Shown here one piece after another: positions 1 to 6,010 of a DNA stretch of 11,328 nucleotides (its first letter is position 1; each line of letters opens with the position of its first letter). This stretch comes from an uncultured Bacilli bacterium (GTDB lineage: Bacteria > Bacillota_I > Bacilli_A > RF39 > UBA660). Where the stretch lies: NCBI GenBank assembly GCA_934096105.1, contig CAKOLH010000027.1, positions 1 to 11,328 of the forward strand, read 5' to 3'. Position numbers and translations under genes: made by a program. Below the pieces are notes generated by a model. That model did no database searches, was not told where the DNA came from, and saw nothing but the letters and a program-made list of their open reading frames with translations.

Positions 1-160
1 ACCTCCTATTTCTATTTTAACAAAAGAAAAAGCAAACACATTCTTTTAGTGTCTACTTTTATCTTACAACTTCATTTCTCTTTTTCTTTATATCCCCTTA
101 AGCCTATATAATAGTCTTCCGAGGCATAAGTGAGCCTAAGGTCTCCCTTATGAAAATATT
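1..160 (-). promoter_or_regulatory. Structured 5' leader of an off-window minus-strand gene
   Basis: Read on the minus strand, this stretch ends at the left edge with a strong ribosome binding site (AGGAGGT, plus-strand acctcct at 1-7), so a minus-strand gene must start just outside the window. Upstream of the site lie an intrinsic-terminator-like hairpin (30-58) and an imperfect hairpin at 125-152, with CATAAG/CTTATG outer arms and GAG/CTC plus CC/GG inner pairs. Competing pairings also exist (96-100 with 137-141; 102-105 with 122-125), as expected of a switching leader. A TTGACA box lies at 237-232 on the minus strand, but I see no good -10 at normal spacing, so the promoter is not settled. 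I cannot match the leader to a known riboswitch, T-box or ribosomal-protein leader. The cis-regulatory role is inferred from layout only. Confidence 0.5.
22..58 (-). terminator. Terminator-like hairpin before the RBS (possible attenuator)
   Basis: On the minus strand AAGTAGACAC (58-49) pairs over all 10 positions with GTGTTTGCTT (39-30), with two G-U pairs and a 9-nt loop. TTTCTTTTG follows at once. The hairpin ends about 15 nt before the AGGAGGT ribosome binding site of the off-window gene. Such a position suits an attenuator in a leader better than the end of a gene, because no minus-strand ORF lies upstream of it. Confidence 0.5.
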
Positions 161-252
161 TATGTATTATCTTTATCTTAGTATTAAATATTTCTCTTAT
201 ATATAATAGATATGGCATAATGTACAATTATTGTCAAATAATAATATATCTA

Positions 253-281
253 TTGAATATAAAATATACCTATGATATAAT
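253..281 (+). promoter_or_regulatory. Sigma-A promoter with extended -10 for the small RNA
   Basis: TTGAAT (253-258), a 17-nt spacer and a perfect TATAAT (276-281) preceded by TG at 273-274 make an extended -10 promoter. The start point predicted 7 nt downstream, about 288, falls at the base of the closing stem of the structured RNA, so promoter and RNA define each other. Confidence 0.85.
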
Positions 282-287
282 TAAGAT

Positions 288-468
288 ACCTAGAGGATAC
301 GACATCTTTAGTATAAAACCGACTAAAGATATTAAACGGGGAGCTAATATAGTTTATGTGTTGAATACCTGTCATTGATAGGGATCCTAATTAGACTATT
401 GTGCTGACCCACCTGTGACTTACGCCGCGGGTTTTATCTTACAGAGTCGGTCCATCTGGGTCTTTTTT
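288..468 (+). ncRNA. Structured ~180-nt small RNA, candidate 6S RNA
   Basis: A non-coding transcript is supported by a strong promoter at its 5' end and a run of eight T right after its closing helix. The closing stem pairs 288-303 with 446-461, with small bulges (ACCTAGA/TCTGGGT, GGA/TCC, CGAC/GTCG). Inside are three elements: a perfect 9-bp hairpin (304-312 with 322-330); a long rod (GGG/CCC and AGC/GCT near 338-344 and 403-410, then 349-356 with 392-399, capped by CCTGTC/GATAGG at 368-382); and a third hairpin (413-418 with 439-444) with a GC-rich loop. Length, closing stem, rod and place beside tcdA and rarA, where Firmicute 6S RNA is found, suggest 6S RNA (ssrS), the RNA that sequesters sigma-A RNA polymerase. 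The 9-bp hairpin on the 5' side is not typical of 6S, so another RNA family is possible. I am sure of the ncRNA, less of the name. Confidence 0.7.
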
Positions 469-482
469 TTATCTAAAATTTA

Positions 483-491
483 TGATATACT
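483..491 (+). promoter_or_regulatory. Extended -10 promoter of the YcxB-like gene
   Basis: TGATATACT (TG at 483-484, TATACT at 486-491) follows the small RNA's T run and nearly copies the extended -10 of that RNA. No real -35 is visible, since that position is the T run. Transcription would start near 498, just before the ribosome binding site GAGGTG (501-506). Confidence 0.5.
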
Positions 492-513
492 AATATACGT
501 GAGGTGTAATAAT

Positions 514-1017
514 ATGAAAGAAATAAAAAATAAAACAATATATACTCCTGATAATGTAAAGAAATTTCTTGAAGTATATTATTTTGAAAAAGTAAAAGTA
601 CCAAGATTAATAATAAATATTTTAATACTATTAGTAATTATCTATTTCTTTACCAAAGATAATAGGGTATTACTAGATTATACAACATTTATATTTTGTT
701 TATTTGGGGTTATAGAACTAAATACCACTATGTTACCAAGATTAAATTATCGTAAATTAGAAAGGGCTAAAGATAGTGTCTTAAATACCAAGATAGAATA
801 TTTGTTTAAAAAGAATAACTTTAAACTAAGTTCTAATAAAGATGAATATATAGATTATAATTCATTATATAAAGTATTAGAAACAACTGAAGCATATTAT
901 TTATATATAAATAAATCTAGAGCCTTAATCGTAGATAAAAAAGATATGTCCGAGAGTGATATTACTAATCTTACTAATACTTTAAAAGAACAAGTACCAA
1001 GATATAAGGAAAAATAA
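514..1017 (+). CDS. YcxB-like small membrane protein
   Basis: A 167-aa protein with two hydrophobic segments near the N-terminus (about residues 30-46 and 55-73), then a soluble C-terminal half. Residues about 113-160 (a tyrosine/leucine-rich strand pattern, then a short segment ending in VDKKDM) resemble the C-terminal domain of YcxB-like proteins, which have two TM segments and a PH-like fold of unknown function. I chose the ATG at 514 because GAGGTG stands 7 nt upstream. An in-frame start at 415 would put the first 33 codons through the small RNA and its terminator, so it is rejected. The stop lies one base before the tcdA start, so the two are probably co-transcribed. No enzymatic role can be read from the sequence. 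Confidence 0.75.
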   Translation: MKEIKNKTIYTPDNVKKFLEVYYFEKVKVPRLIINILILLVIIYFFTKDNRVLLDYTTFIFCLFGVIELNTTMLPRLNYRKLERAKDSVLNTKIEYLFKKNNFKLSSNKDEYIDYNSLYKVLETTEAYYLYINKSRALIVDKKDMSESDITNLTNTLKEQVPRYKEK

Positions 1018-1018
1018 T

Positions 1019-1702
1019 ATGTTTGAAAGAGAAATAAATCTAATTGGTGAAGATAATTATCTTAAACTTAAAAATAGTAATATCTTAGTAATAGGAGTAG
1101 GTGGAGTAGGTGGTTATGCTGTCGAAACACTAATAAGAAGTGGTATCGAAAATATTACCCTAGTAGATTATGACAATATTGATATATCAAATATTAATAG
1201 ACAAGTAATAGCTCTATCTTCAAATATTGGTAATAGTAAGGTAGAAGAATTTAAAAAAAGAATACTAAGTATAAATAGTAATGTCAAAGTAAAAACAATT
1301 AAAGAAAAAATAAATGAAGATAATATAGGTTTATTATTTGAAGAAGATTATGACTACATAATAGATGCTTGTGATACCATGATAGTAAAGAAATTATTAA
1401 TAAAGATTTGTCATAAGAAAAAGATTAATTTAATTACTGTCTGTGGTATGGGTAAAAAATTAGATCCTTCTAAAGTAAAGGTTAGTGATATTAGAGATAC
1501 AAATTATGATCCACTTGCTAAAGCCTTAAGAAAGTATGTTAAAGACGAAAAAATTAGAGATAAAATAATATGTGTATCAAGTACTGAAGAACCTATAAAA
1601 ACAAATAAAACTATGGTTACATCAATGATGATGGTACCAAGTACTGCTGGTATACTTGCGGCTTCCCATGTAATAAATAGTATCATAAAAGAGAATAAAT
1701 AA
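1019..1702 (+). CDS. tcdA: tRNA threonylcarbamoyladenosine dehydratase (TcdA/CsdL, YrvM)
   Basis: An E1-like (ThiF/MoeB/HesA fold) ATP-dependent enzyme that cyclises t6A at position 37 of ANN-decoding tRNAs to ct6A. The 227-aa product has the nucleotide-binding loop GVGGVGG at 26-32, the acidic DYDNID patch with the conserved NRQ at 50-62, and DACDT at 116-120. The family stretch GMGKKLDPSKV follows, then the variable SxEEP-like loop and a small-residue C-terminal helix. Length is close to or slightly under the usual ~250 aa. AAGGA (1006-1010) lies 8 nt before the ATG, inside the end of the upstream gene, so translation is probably coupled. In Bacillus the same gene (yrvM) neighbours rarA (yrvN), as it does here, although here the two converge. 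The name rests on motifs plus this context. Confidence 0.92.
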   Translation: MFEREINLIGEDNYLKLKNSNILVIGVGGVGGYAVETLIRSGIENITLVDYDNIDISNINRQVIALSSNIGNSKVEEFKKRILSINSNVKVKTIKEKINEDNIGLLFEEDYDYIIDACDTMIVKKLLIKICHKKKINLITVCGMGKKLDPSKVKVSDIRDTNYDPLAKALRKYVKDEKIRDKIICVSSTEEPIKTNKTMVTSMMMVPSTAGILAASHVINSIIKENK

Positions 1703-1719
1703 TATTTTTATTCTCTTTT
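1687..1719. terminator. Bidirectional terminator between tcdA and rarA
   Basis: A perfect 13-bp stem (1687-1699 with 1707-1719) and a 7-nt loop, with A and T runs built into the arms so that it can end transcripts from both sides. It overlaps the last codons and stop of tcdA on one side and reaches the rarA stop codon on the other. The stem is short of G and C, as is common in this genome. Confidence 0.8.
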
Positions 1720-2924
1720 TACATAGTATCTAGTTTATCCATAATATCTTTTAATATCTTTTCATTCTTATTCTCTTTAGGATGATAATATTTCTTACCA
1801 AGTAATACATCAGGTAAATACTGCTGCCTTACATAATCATTCTTATAAAGATGCGGATATTTATAATCATTAGAAGGATTTCTTAAATGTTTAGGAACAT
1901 CACCAATATTACCGCTTCTAACATCATTTAAAGCCTCATCAATCGCAGCTTCCGCACTATTACTTTTAGGAGATAAAGCAAGTTCAATAACAATTTCTGC
2001 AAGAGGAATTCTAGCCTCAGGAAGTCCTAGCCTTAAAGCACTATTAATCGCGGCATCTACTCTTGGTCCCATACTAGGATTAGCAAGTCCTATATCTTCA
2101 TAGACAATAACAGATAATCTTCTTACAATGATATCCAGGTCTTCTGCCTCAAGTAATCTAGCCAAATAATGCAAACTAGCATTAACATCACTACCCCTAA
2201 TAGATTTTTGAAAGGCTGAGATAATATTATAATAATTATCACCATTCTTATCAATAAATAAATTAGGTTTATTATTAATCTTCTTAATCAAATCAATATC
2301 TATCTTTTTATCCGGACTACTATAATAGGCTATTTCAAGAATATTATAAGCAAATCTTAAGTCTCCTGAAGAAATACTCGCTAGATAATTAATAGTATCT
2401 TCATCCATACAAATACCCTCTAAAATATTAGATTTAATAGCCCTATTAATACCTTCTTTAATATTATCAATACTAAGTTCTTTTAATTCAAATAACTGAC
2501 ATCTACTCCTAATCGCAGGATTAATAGCATGATATGGATTAGCAGTAGTCATACCAATCAAAGTAATAAGACCAGACTCTAAATAAGGCAGTAATATATC
2601 CTGCTTATCCTTATTTAATCTATGTATCTCATCAACTAGTAAAATCATCCCATTATATAACTTAGCCTCTTCAATAACAACATCAAAATCTTTCTTATTA
2701 TTAATAACAGCATTAAGTGAACGATAATTCATTCCCATTTCATTAGCAATCGCAGTCGCTATACTAGTCTTACCAATACCAGGATGACCATATAATATCA
2801 TAGAAAACAATTTCTTATTCTTAACCAAATTATAAATAATCTTATCTTTACCTACTAAATGTTCTTGACCAATAATATCATTAATACATTTCGGTCTTAA
2901 TTTTACTGATAATAATTCTTCCAT
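1719..2924 (-). CDS. rarA: Replication-associated recombination protein RarA (MgsA) AAA+ ATPase
   Basis: A 401-aa AAA+ ATPase of the RarA/MgsA/WHIP family, related to clamp-loader subunits and RuvB. It acts at stalled replication forks and with single-strand binding protein and recombination proteins in damage tolerance. Visible motifs are the N-terminal LRP...IIGQEHLVG box (9-25), Walker A GHPGIGKT (46-53), Walker B ILLVDEIHR (94-102), sensor 1 GMTTANP (124-130) and the arginine finger region IRSRC (138-142). The C-terminal half has the family's tetramerisation region, with SIRGSDVNASLHYLARLL and a VPKHLRN tail. It is slightly shorter than typical (~420-445 aa) but complete. AGGTGA stands just upstream of the ATG and a good promoter lies 20-50 bases further up. 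It is transcribed alone, converging on tcdA. Confidence 0.95.
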   Translation of the reverse strand: MEELLSVKLRPKCINDIIGQEHLVGKDKIIYNLVKNKKLFSMILYGHPGIGKTSIATAIANEMGMNYRSLNAVINNKKDFDVVIEEAKLYNGMILLVDEIHRLNKDKQDILLPYLESGLITLIGMTTANPYHAINPAIRSRCQLFELKELSIDNIKEGINRAIKSNILEGICMDEDTINYLASISSGDLRFAYNILEIAYYSSPDKKIDIDLIKKINNKPNLFIDKNGDNYYNIISAFQKSIRGSDVNASLHYLARLLEAEDLDIIVRRLSVIVYEDIGLANPSMGPRVDAAINSALRLGLPEARIPLAEIVIELALSPKSNSAEAAIDEALNDVRSGNIGDVPKHLRNPSNDYKYPHLYKNDYVRQQYLPDVLLGKKYYHPKENKNEKILKDIMDKLDTM

Positions 2925-2944
2925 AACATCACCTAAACATATTA

Positions 2945-2973
2945 ATTATACCATTTTAAAGTATTATTGACAA
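2945..2973 (-). promoter_or_regulatory. rarA promoter with extended -10
   Basis: On the minus strand TTGTCA (2973-2968), a 17-nt spacer and TATAAT (2950-2945) preceded by TGG form an extended -10 promoter. Start is expected near 2938. Its -35 hexamer shares five base pairs with the -35 of the opposite promoter. Confidence 0.8.
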
Positions 2974-2995
2974 TAAATATATTCTGTTATATAAT
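2967..2995 (+). promoter_or_regulatory. Consensus promoter of the phosphoesterase unit
   Basis: Perfect TTGACA (2967-2972), a 17-nt spacer and perfect TATAAT (2990-2995). Start is expected near 3002, leaving a leader of about 20 nt with AAGGGG (3009-3014) before the ATG at 3023. Confidence 0.88.
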
Positions 2996-3022
2996 ATAAA
3001 ACTACTGAAAGGGGAATATTAT

Positions 3023-3952
3023 ATGTCAGAAACAACACTTAAATTATTAGAATTAATAAAAGAAGGAAAAAAGTTAAATGAAATATGTGCTGAACTTAAT
3101 AAAACACCTAAACAAATATTTAATCATTTAACACTATTAAAAAACAAAGGTTATTTATTTAATAGAAAATATTACTATTTTGGAGGAGAAATATCATATA
3201 TACCACAAGCAGACTATTTATATTCAAATGCTAAACCAGAAACGTATCTAACTACTTCACAAAATTGTAATAGAGTAAAGGCCGTAGTTATATCAGATAC
3301 CCATATAGGAAGTAAATATGAAAGATTAGATTTATTAAATGAAATATATAACTATTGTACTAAAAATGGAATATACACAATATTTCACTGCGGTGATATA
3401 ATAGATAATTCTGTATCAGATGAACAAGTTCCAAGATTAGAAAGGGCAGAATATCTATTAAAAAATTATCCATTTGATAAGAATATACTAACATTTACTA
3501 TACTTGGTAATCATGATGTAGCCTTATTAAAAGAAACAAAACAAAATATAGCTGCAATGTTAGAGAATTATCGTCATGATATAGTAAATATTGGTTATAT
3601 GCAAGATATATTAAAAATAAAAGAGGATTCTATAACGTTATATCATCCATTTACCGTAAATTCATATCTTTGTGAAAAATGTAGTCAAAGTAGTCTAATA
3701 CTTCAAGGACATTCACATAAATTCAAAATAGAAAATAATCCTTTATCAAACAATCTACACATAGTTGTACCACCACTAAGTGATATACCAGTAAATGATT
3801 ATAGTTATCCTAGTGCATTAGAATTAGATATCCATTTTGATGATGGAAATATTACTAATATAACTACAAAACAATTAATATATCATAATAATAGTTTTGT
3901 TACAATAAGTGAACTACAAAATACTATCACTAAAAAAGTCAAAAAAATATAA
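3023..3952 (+). CDS. Metallophosphoesterase with N-terminal helix-turn-helix domain
   Basis: The 309-aa protein joins a small winged-helix-like domain (about residues 1-55; AELNKTPKQIFNHLTLLKNKG fits a helix-turn-helix) to a calcineurin-like phosphoesterase domain (about 84-270). Metal-binding motifs are complete: SDTHIG (D92, H94), GD (D125), GNHD (N163, H164), H208 and GHSH (H230, H232). This set is typical of two-metal phosphodiesterases and nucleases such as the YfcE/MJ0936 and SbcD/Mre11 groups, but no accessory domain decides the substrate. The HTH may bind nucleic acid or only help oligomerisation. The gene has a perfect consensus promoter, opposite rarA, and is followed after 23 nt by a small membrane-protein gene in the same transcript. 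Catalytic competence is well supported; substrate unknown. Confidence 0.85.
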   Translation: MSETTLKLLELIKEGKKLNEICAELNKTPKQIFNHLTLLKNKGYLFNRKYYYFGGEISYIPQADYLYSNAKPETYLTTSQNCNRVKAVVISDTHIGSKYERLDLLNEIYNYCTKNGIYTIFHCGDIIDNSVSDEQVPRLERAEYLLKNYPFDKNILTFTILGNHDVALLKETKQNIAAMLENYRHDIVNIGYMQDILKIKEDSITLYHPFTVNSYLCEKCSQSSLILQGHSHKFKIENNPLSNNLHIVVPPLSDIPVNDYSYPSALELDIHFDDGNITNITTKQLIYHNNSFVTISELQNTITKKVKKI

Positions 3953-3975
3953 AAAACCACATAAGGAGAAAGACA

Positions 3976-4452
3976 ATGAAAAAATATAAATTACAACATC
4001 AATTACCAGAATTCGAAAAAATTGCTGATGGTACCACAGTAGAAGATATCACTAATATGTTATATTCAGTAGAAACTATTATAGGAAAAATTAAAATTTC
4101 AATAAATCTAAGTACCGTTGGTGTTATAGCTTTTGGAGTAGGGGGCACTCAAATGGTTAATAAAGCGATGACCTCAATAGCAAATAACAATGAATTGAGT
4201 CTAATATCAATAGGAGTATTAGGTCTTGGATTAATATGTAGTCAAGTATTTAGATTAAAGAAAAATATAAATACACTAGGAGAATTAAAAGAAATAAGAG
4301 GTAAATTATTACAACTTAAAAATTGTGCCGAAAGTTATAGTAATGGCTACAATTATGATTGGTATGACTATGATGATGAATTATCTCGTATAAAAGAAGA
4401 AGAAAAAGAATATCTACCCACTAGTTCAAAAAACAAAAAATTAAAGAAATAA
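3976..4452 (+). CDS. Hypothetical protein with two membrane segments
   Basis: I do not recognise a family. The 158-aa product has a polar N-terminus, two hydrophobic segments (about residues 42-59 and 74-93, rich in Gly, Val and Ile), then a positively charged helix and a charged tail (EEEKEY, ending KNKKLKK). The stretch NGYNYDWYDYDDE at 123-135 is dense in aromatic and acidic residues. AAGGAG (3963-3968) stands 7 nt before the ATG. It lies 23 nt after the phosphoesterase gene without a terminator between them, so the two are co-transcribed, and the transcript ends at the hairpin just downstream. A membrane-associated partner of the phosphoesterase is possible but is guesswork. Confidence 0.7.
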   Translation: MKKYKLQHQLPEFEKIADGTTVEDITNMLYSVETIIGKIKISINLSTVGVIAFGVGGTQMVNKAMTSIANNNELSLISIGVLGLGLICSQVFRLKKNINTLGELKEIRGKLLQLKNCAESYSNGYNYDWYDYDDELSRIKEEEKEYLPTSSKNKKLKK

Positions 4453-4458
4453 AGAATT

Positions 4459-4492
4459 AAAGTAAATAGAATTGAAACTATTTACTTTTTTT
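4459..4492 (+). terminator. Intrinsic terminator interlocked with the next promoter
   Basis: AAAGTAAATAG (4459-4469) pairs perfectly with CTATTTACTTT (4478-4488), 11 bp with an 8-nt loop, and a run of seven T follows from 4486. It ends the phosphoesterase/two-TM unit. The loop holds the -35 box of the next promoter. Confidence 0.8.
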
Positions 4493-4500
4493 GATATAAT
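4472..4500 (+). promoter_or_regulatory. Promoter of the CmpB-like/xer/mutase operon
   Basis: TTGAAA (4472-4477), a 17-nt spacer and TATAAT (4495-4500) with TG at 4492-4493 form an extended -10 promoter. Start is expected near 4507, downstream of the in-frame TTG at 4472; this excludes the TTG as a start codon and favours the ATG at 4523. Confidence 0.85.
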
Positions 4501-4522
4501 TTATATTGAAAGTAGTGAGTGT

Positions 4523-5074
4523 ATGAAGTATAGTTTTGATAGTAAAACAAGAATATTAATAATATTGTTATCCATGTTTGTAGGAGCAGTATTTGGTTAT
4601 ATTTATGAAGTAATCTTTTATAAAATAGATACCGGTTACTTTATTAACCGTGGTACTACATTTGGGCCATGGATACCAATATATGCTTATGGTACTTTAT
4701 TAATATATTTAACCACTAATAAATTAAAAGATAAACCTATATATGTATTCTTAATTAGTACTCTAGTATGTGGTATATTAGAATATACTATTGGTTATCT
4801 TTTATATCGTATAAGTGGTACAAGACTATGGAACTATAATACTGAGATATTAAACTTCGGTAATATAAATGGTTTTGTCTGTCTAAGATCAGTATTATTC
4901 TTTGGTATAGCAGGATTATTTCTAATGTATCTAGTAATACCATACATAGAAAGACTAGCCATTAATGTATCTAGGAAGAAGTTTAGTATTATCAGTATAG
5001 GATCATTCTCTATGTTTTATGCTGATACTATATATAATCATATAATAATCAAAATAATAAATTATCTAAAATAA
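4523..5074 (+). CDS. Multi-pass membrane protein, putative ABC-transporter type IV (CmpB) family
   Basis: A 184-aa integral membrane protein with about five hydrophobic segments (roughly 11-31, 50-65, 73-95, 122-141, 155-175). The order of motifs fits the family Pfam calls ABC_trans_CmpB: GYIYEV in the first helix (25-30), NRGTTFGPWIPIYAYG (42-57), LEYTIGYLLY with an RLWNYN-type motif (87-106), and a NFGNINGFVCLRS stretch (111-123). The biochemical role of this family is unproven despite its name. The ATG at 4523 is chosen because the only longer start lies inside the promoter. The ribosome binding site is weak (GTGAG). It is first in an operon with a tyrosine recombinase gene starting 17 nt downstream. 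Confidence 0.8.
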   Translation: MKYSFDSKTRILIILLSMFVGAVFGYIYEVIFYKIDTGYFINRGTTFGPWIPIYAYGTLLIYLTTNKLKDKPIYVFLISTLVCGILEYTIGYLLYRISGTRLWNYNTEILNFGNINGFVCLRSVLFFGIAGLFLMYLVIPYIERLAINVSRKKFSIISIGSFSMFYADTIYNHIIIKIINYLK

Positions 5075-5090
5075 GAAAGTAAGTGATATC

Positions 5091-6005
5091 TTGATAAATA
5101 TAGATAAATTAAATACTAAAAATAAGAAACTATTATCAGACTATATAATAGAACTGAAAACAATCAAACAAAGAGATAAAGATACAACAGTTAATTCATA
5201 TAGTGAAGATATATATAAATATTTAGAATATATGGAAAGTAAAAATATATCTAGTGCTTTAGATATAAGTTATAATAATTTATTAGACTATTTAAAGTAC
5301 TTAGATGATAATAAATACGAAGTATCTTCAGTAGCAAGAAAAATAGTATCTATAAAAGCCTTTCATAAGTATTTAAGCGAAAACTATAAAGTAATAGATA
5401 TAAGTACGAAGATAAATACTCCTAGATTCTATAGAAAACTACCTAATATATTAACTATTGAAGAAGTAGATAATCTTTTAGATATAAAGTTAGATACTCC
5501 ATTTGATTACCGAAATAAGGCTATGTTAGAACTAATGTATTCATCAGGACTTAGAGTAAGTGAATTAATAAATCTAGAACTTAGTGATATAGATTTAAAT
5601 AATAACTATGTAAGATGTTTTGGTAAAGGAAGTAAAGAAAGAATTGTACCAGTAGGAGAATACTCCTCTAAATATTTAAGTATTTATATTAATGAATACC
5701 GAGATAGTATGAAGAAAGGTTATTATACTGAGAAGATATTTCTTAATAATCATGGCAGAGAAATGACTAGACAAGGTTTCTTTAAAATAATTAAGAAAAT
5801 TGCTAAAGATAAAGATATTAATAAAAATATAACGCCACATATGTTAAGACATTCCTTTGCTACACATCTACTAAATAATGGAGCTGATTTAAGAACAATA
5901 CAAGAGATGTTAGGACATTCTAGTATCTCTACTACACAAATATATACTAATGTAACAAATGACATATTAAAAGAAAACTATGATTTATATAAAAGAAGGG
6001 ACTGA
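5091..6005 (+). CDS. xerD: Tyrosine recombinase of the XerC/XerD type
   Basis: A 304-aa site-specific recombinase. The N-terminal core-binding (SAM-like) domain spans about 12-100 and the catalytic domain about 118-300. All catalytic residues are present: R155 in SGLRVSEL, K179 in GKGSKER, H250 and R253 in HMLRH, H276 in MLGHSS and nucleophile Y285 in QIYTNV. Size and motifs fit chromosomal XerC/XerD, which resolve chromosome dimers at dif; no excisionase or att-like flanks suggest a mobile integrase. Whether it is XerC or XerD cannot be settled here, so the symbol is tentative. The start is TTG, preceded by a modest AAGTGAT; the first in-frame ATG is near codon 48, within the N-terminal domain. 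It ends in TGA, 5 nt before the next gene. Confidence 0.88.
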   Translation: MINIDKLNTKNKKLLSDYIIELKTIKQRDKDTTVNSYSEDIYKYLEYMESKNISSALDISYNNLLDYLKYLDDNKYEVSSVARKIVSIKAFHKYLSENYKVIDISTKINTPRFYRKLPNILTIEEVDNLLDIKLDTPFDYRNKAMLELMYSSGLRVSELINLELSDIDLNNNYVRCFGKGSKERIVPVGEYSSKYLSIYINEYRDSMKKGYYTEKIFLNNHGREMTRQGFFKIIKKIAKDKDINKNITPHMLRHSFATHLLNNGADLRTIQEMLGHSSISTTQIYTNVTNDILKENYDLYKRRD

Positions 6006-6010
6006 TTACA

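Noticed and set aside
415..513. Possible N-terminal extension of the YcxB-like protein from position 415
   Set aside because: It would translate the 3' part and terminator of the small RNA, has no ribosome binding site, and a good GAGGTG plus ATG exists at 501-516.
1504..1686. Minus-strand 60-codon frame inside tcdA
   Set aside because: It is antisense to conserved tcdA sequence, has no ribosome binding site and resembles no protein I know.
5750..5965. Minus-strand 71-codon frame inside the tyrosine recombinase
   Set aside because: It lies opposite the catalytic HxxR and GH motifs; no start signal.
5091..6005. Integrase of a mobile element
   Set aside because: Length, motifs and tight operon position with a sugar phosphomutase point to chromosomal XerC/XerD; no tRNA, att repeats or phage genes nearby.
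6003..6005. Mycoplasma-type code (TGA as Trp)
   Set aside because: TGA ends the recombinase exactly after its normal C-terminus and tryptophans are encoded by TGG in the genes read here, so the standard bacterial code fits.
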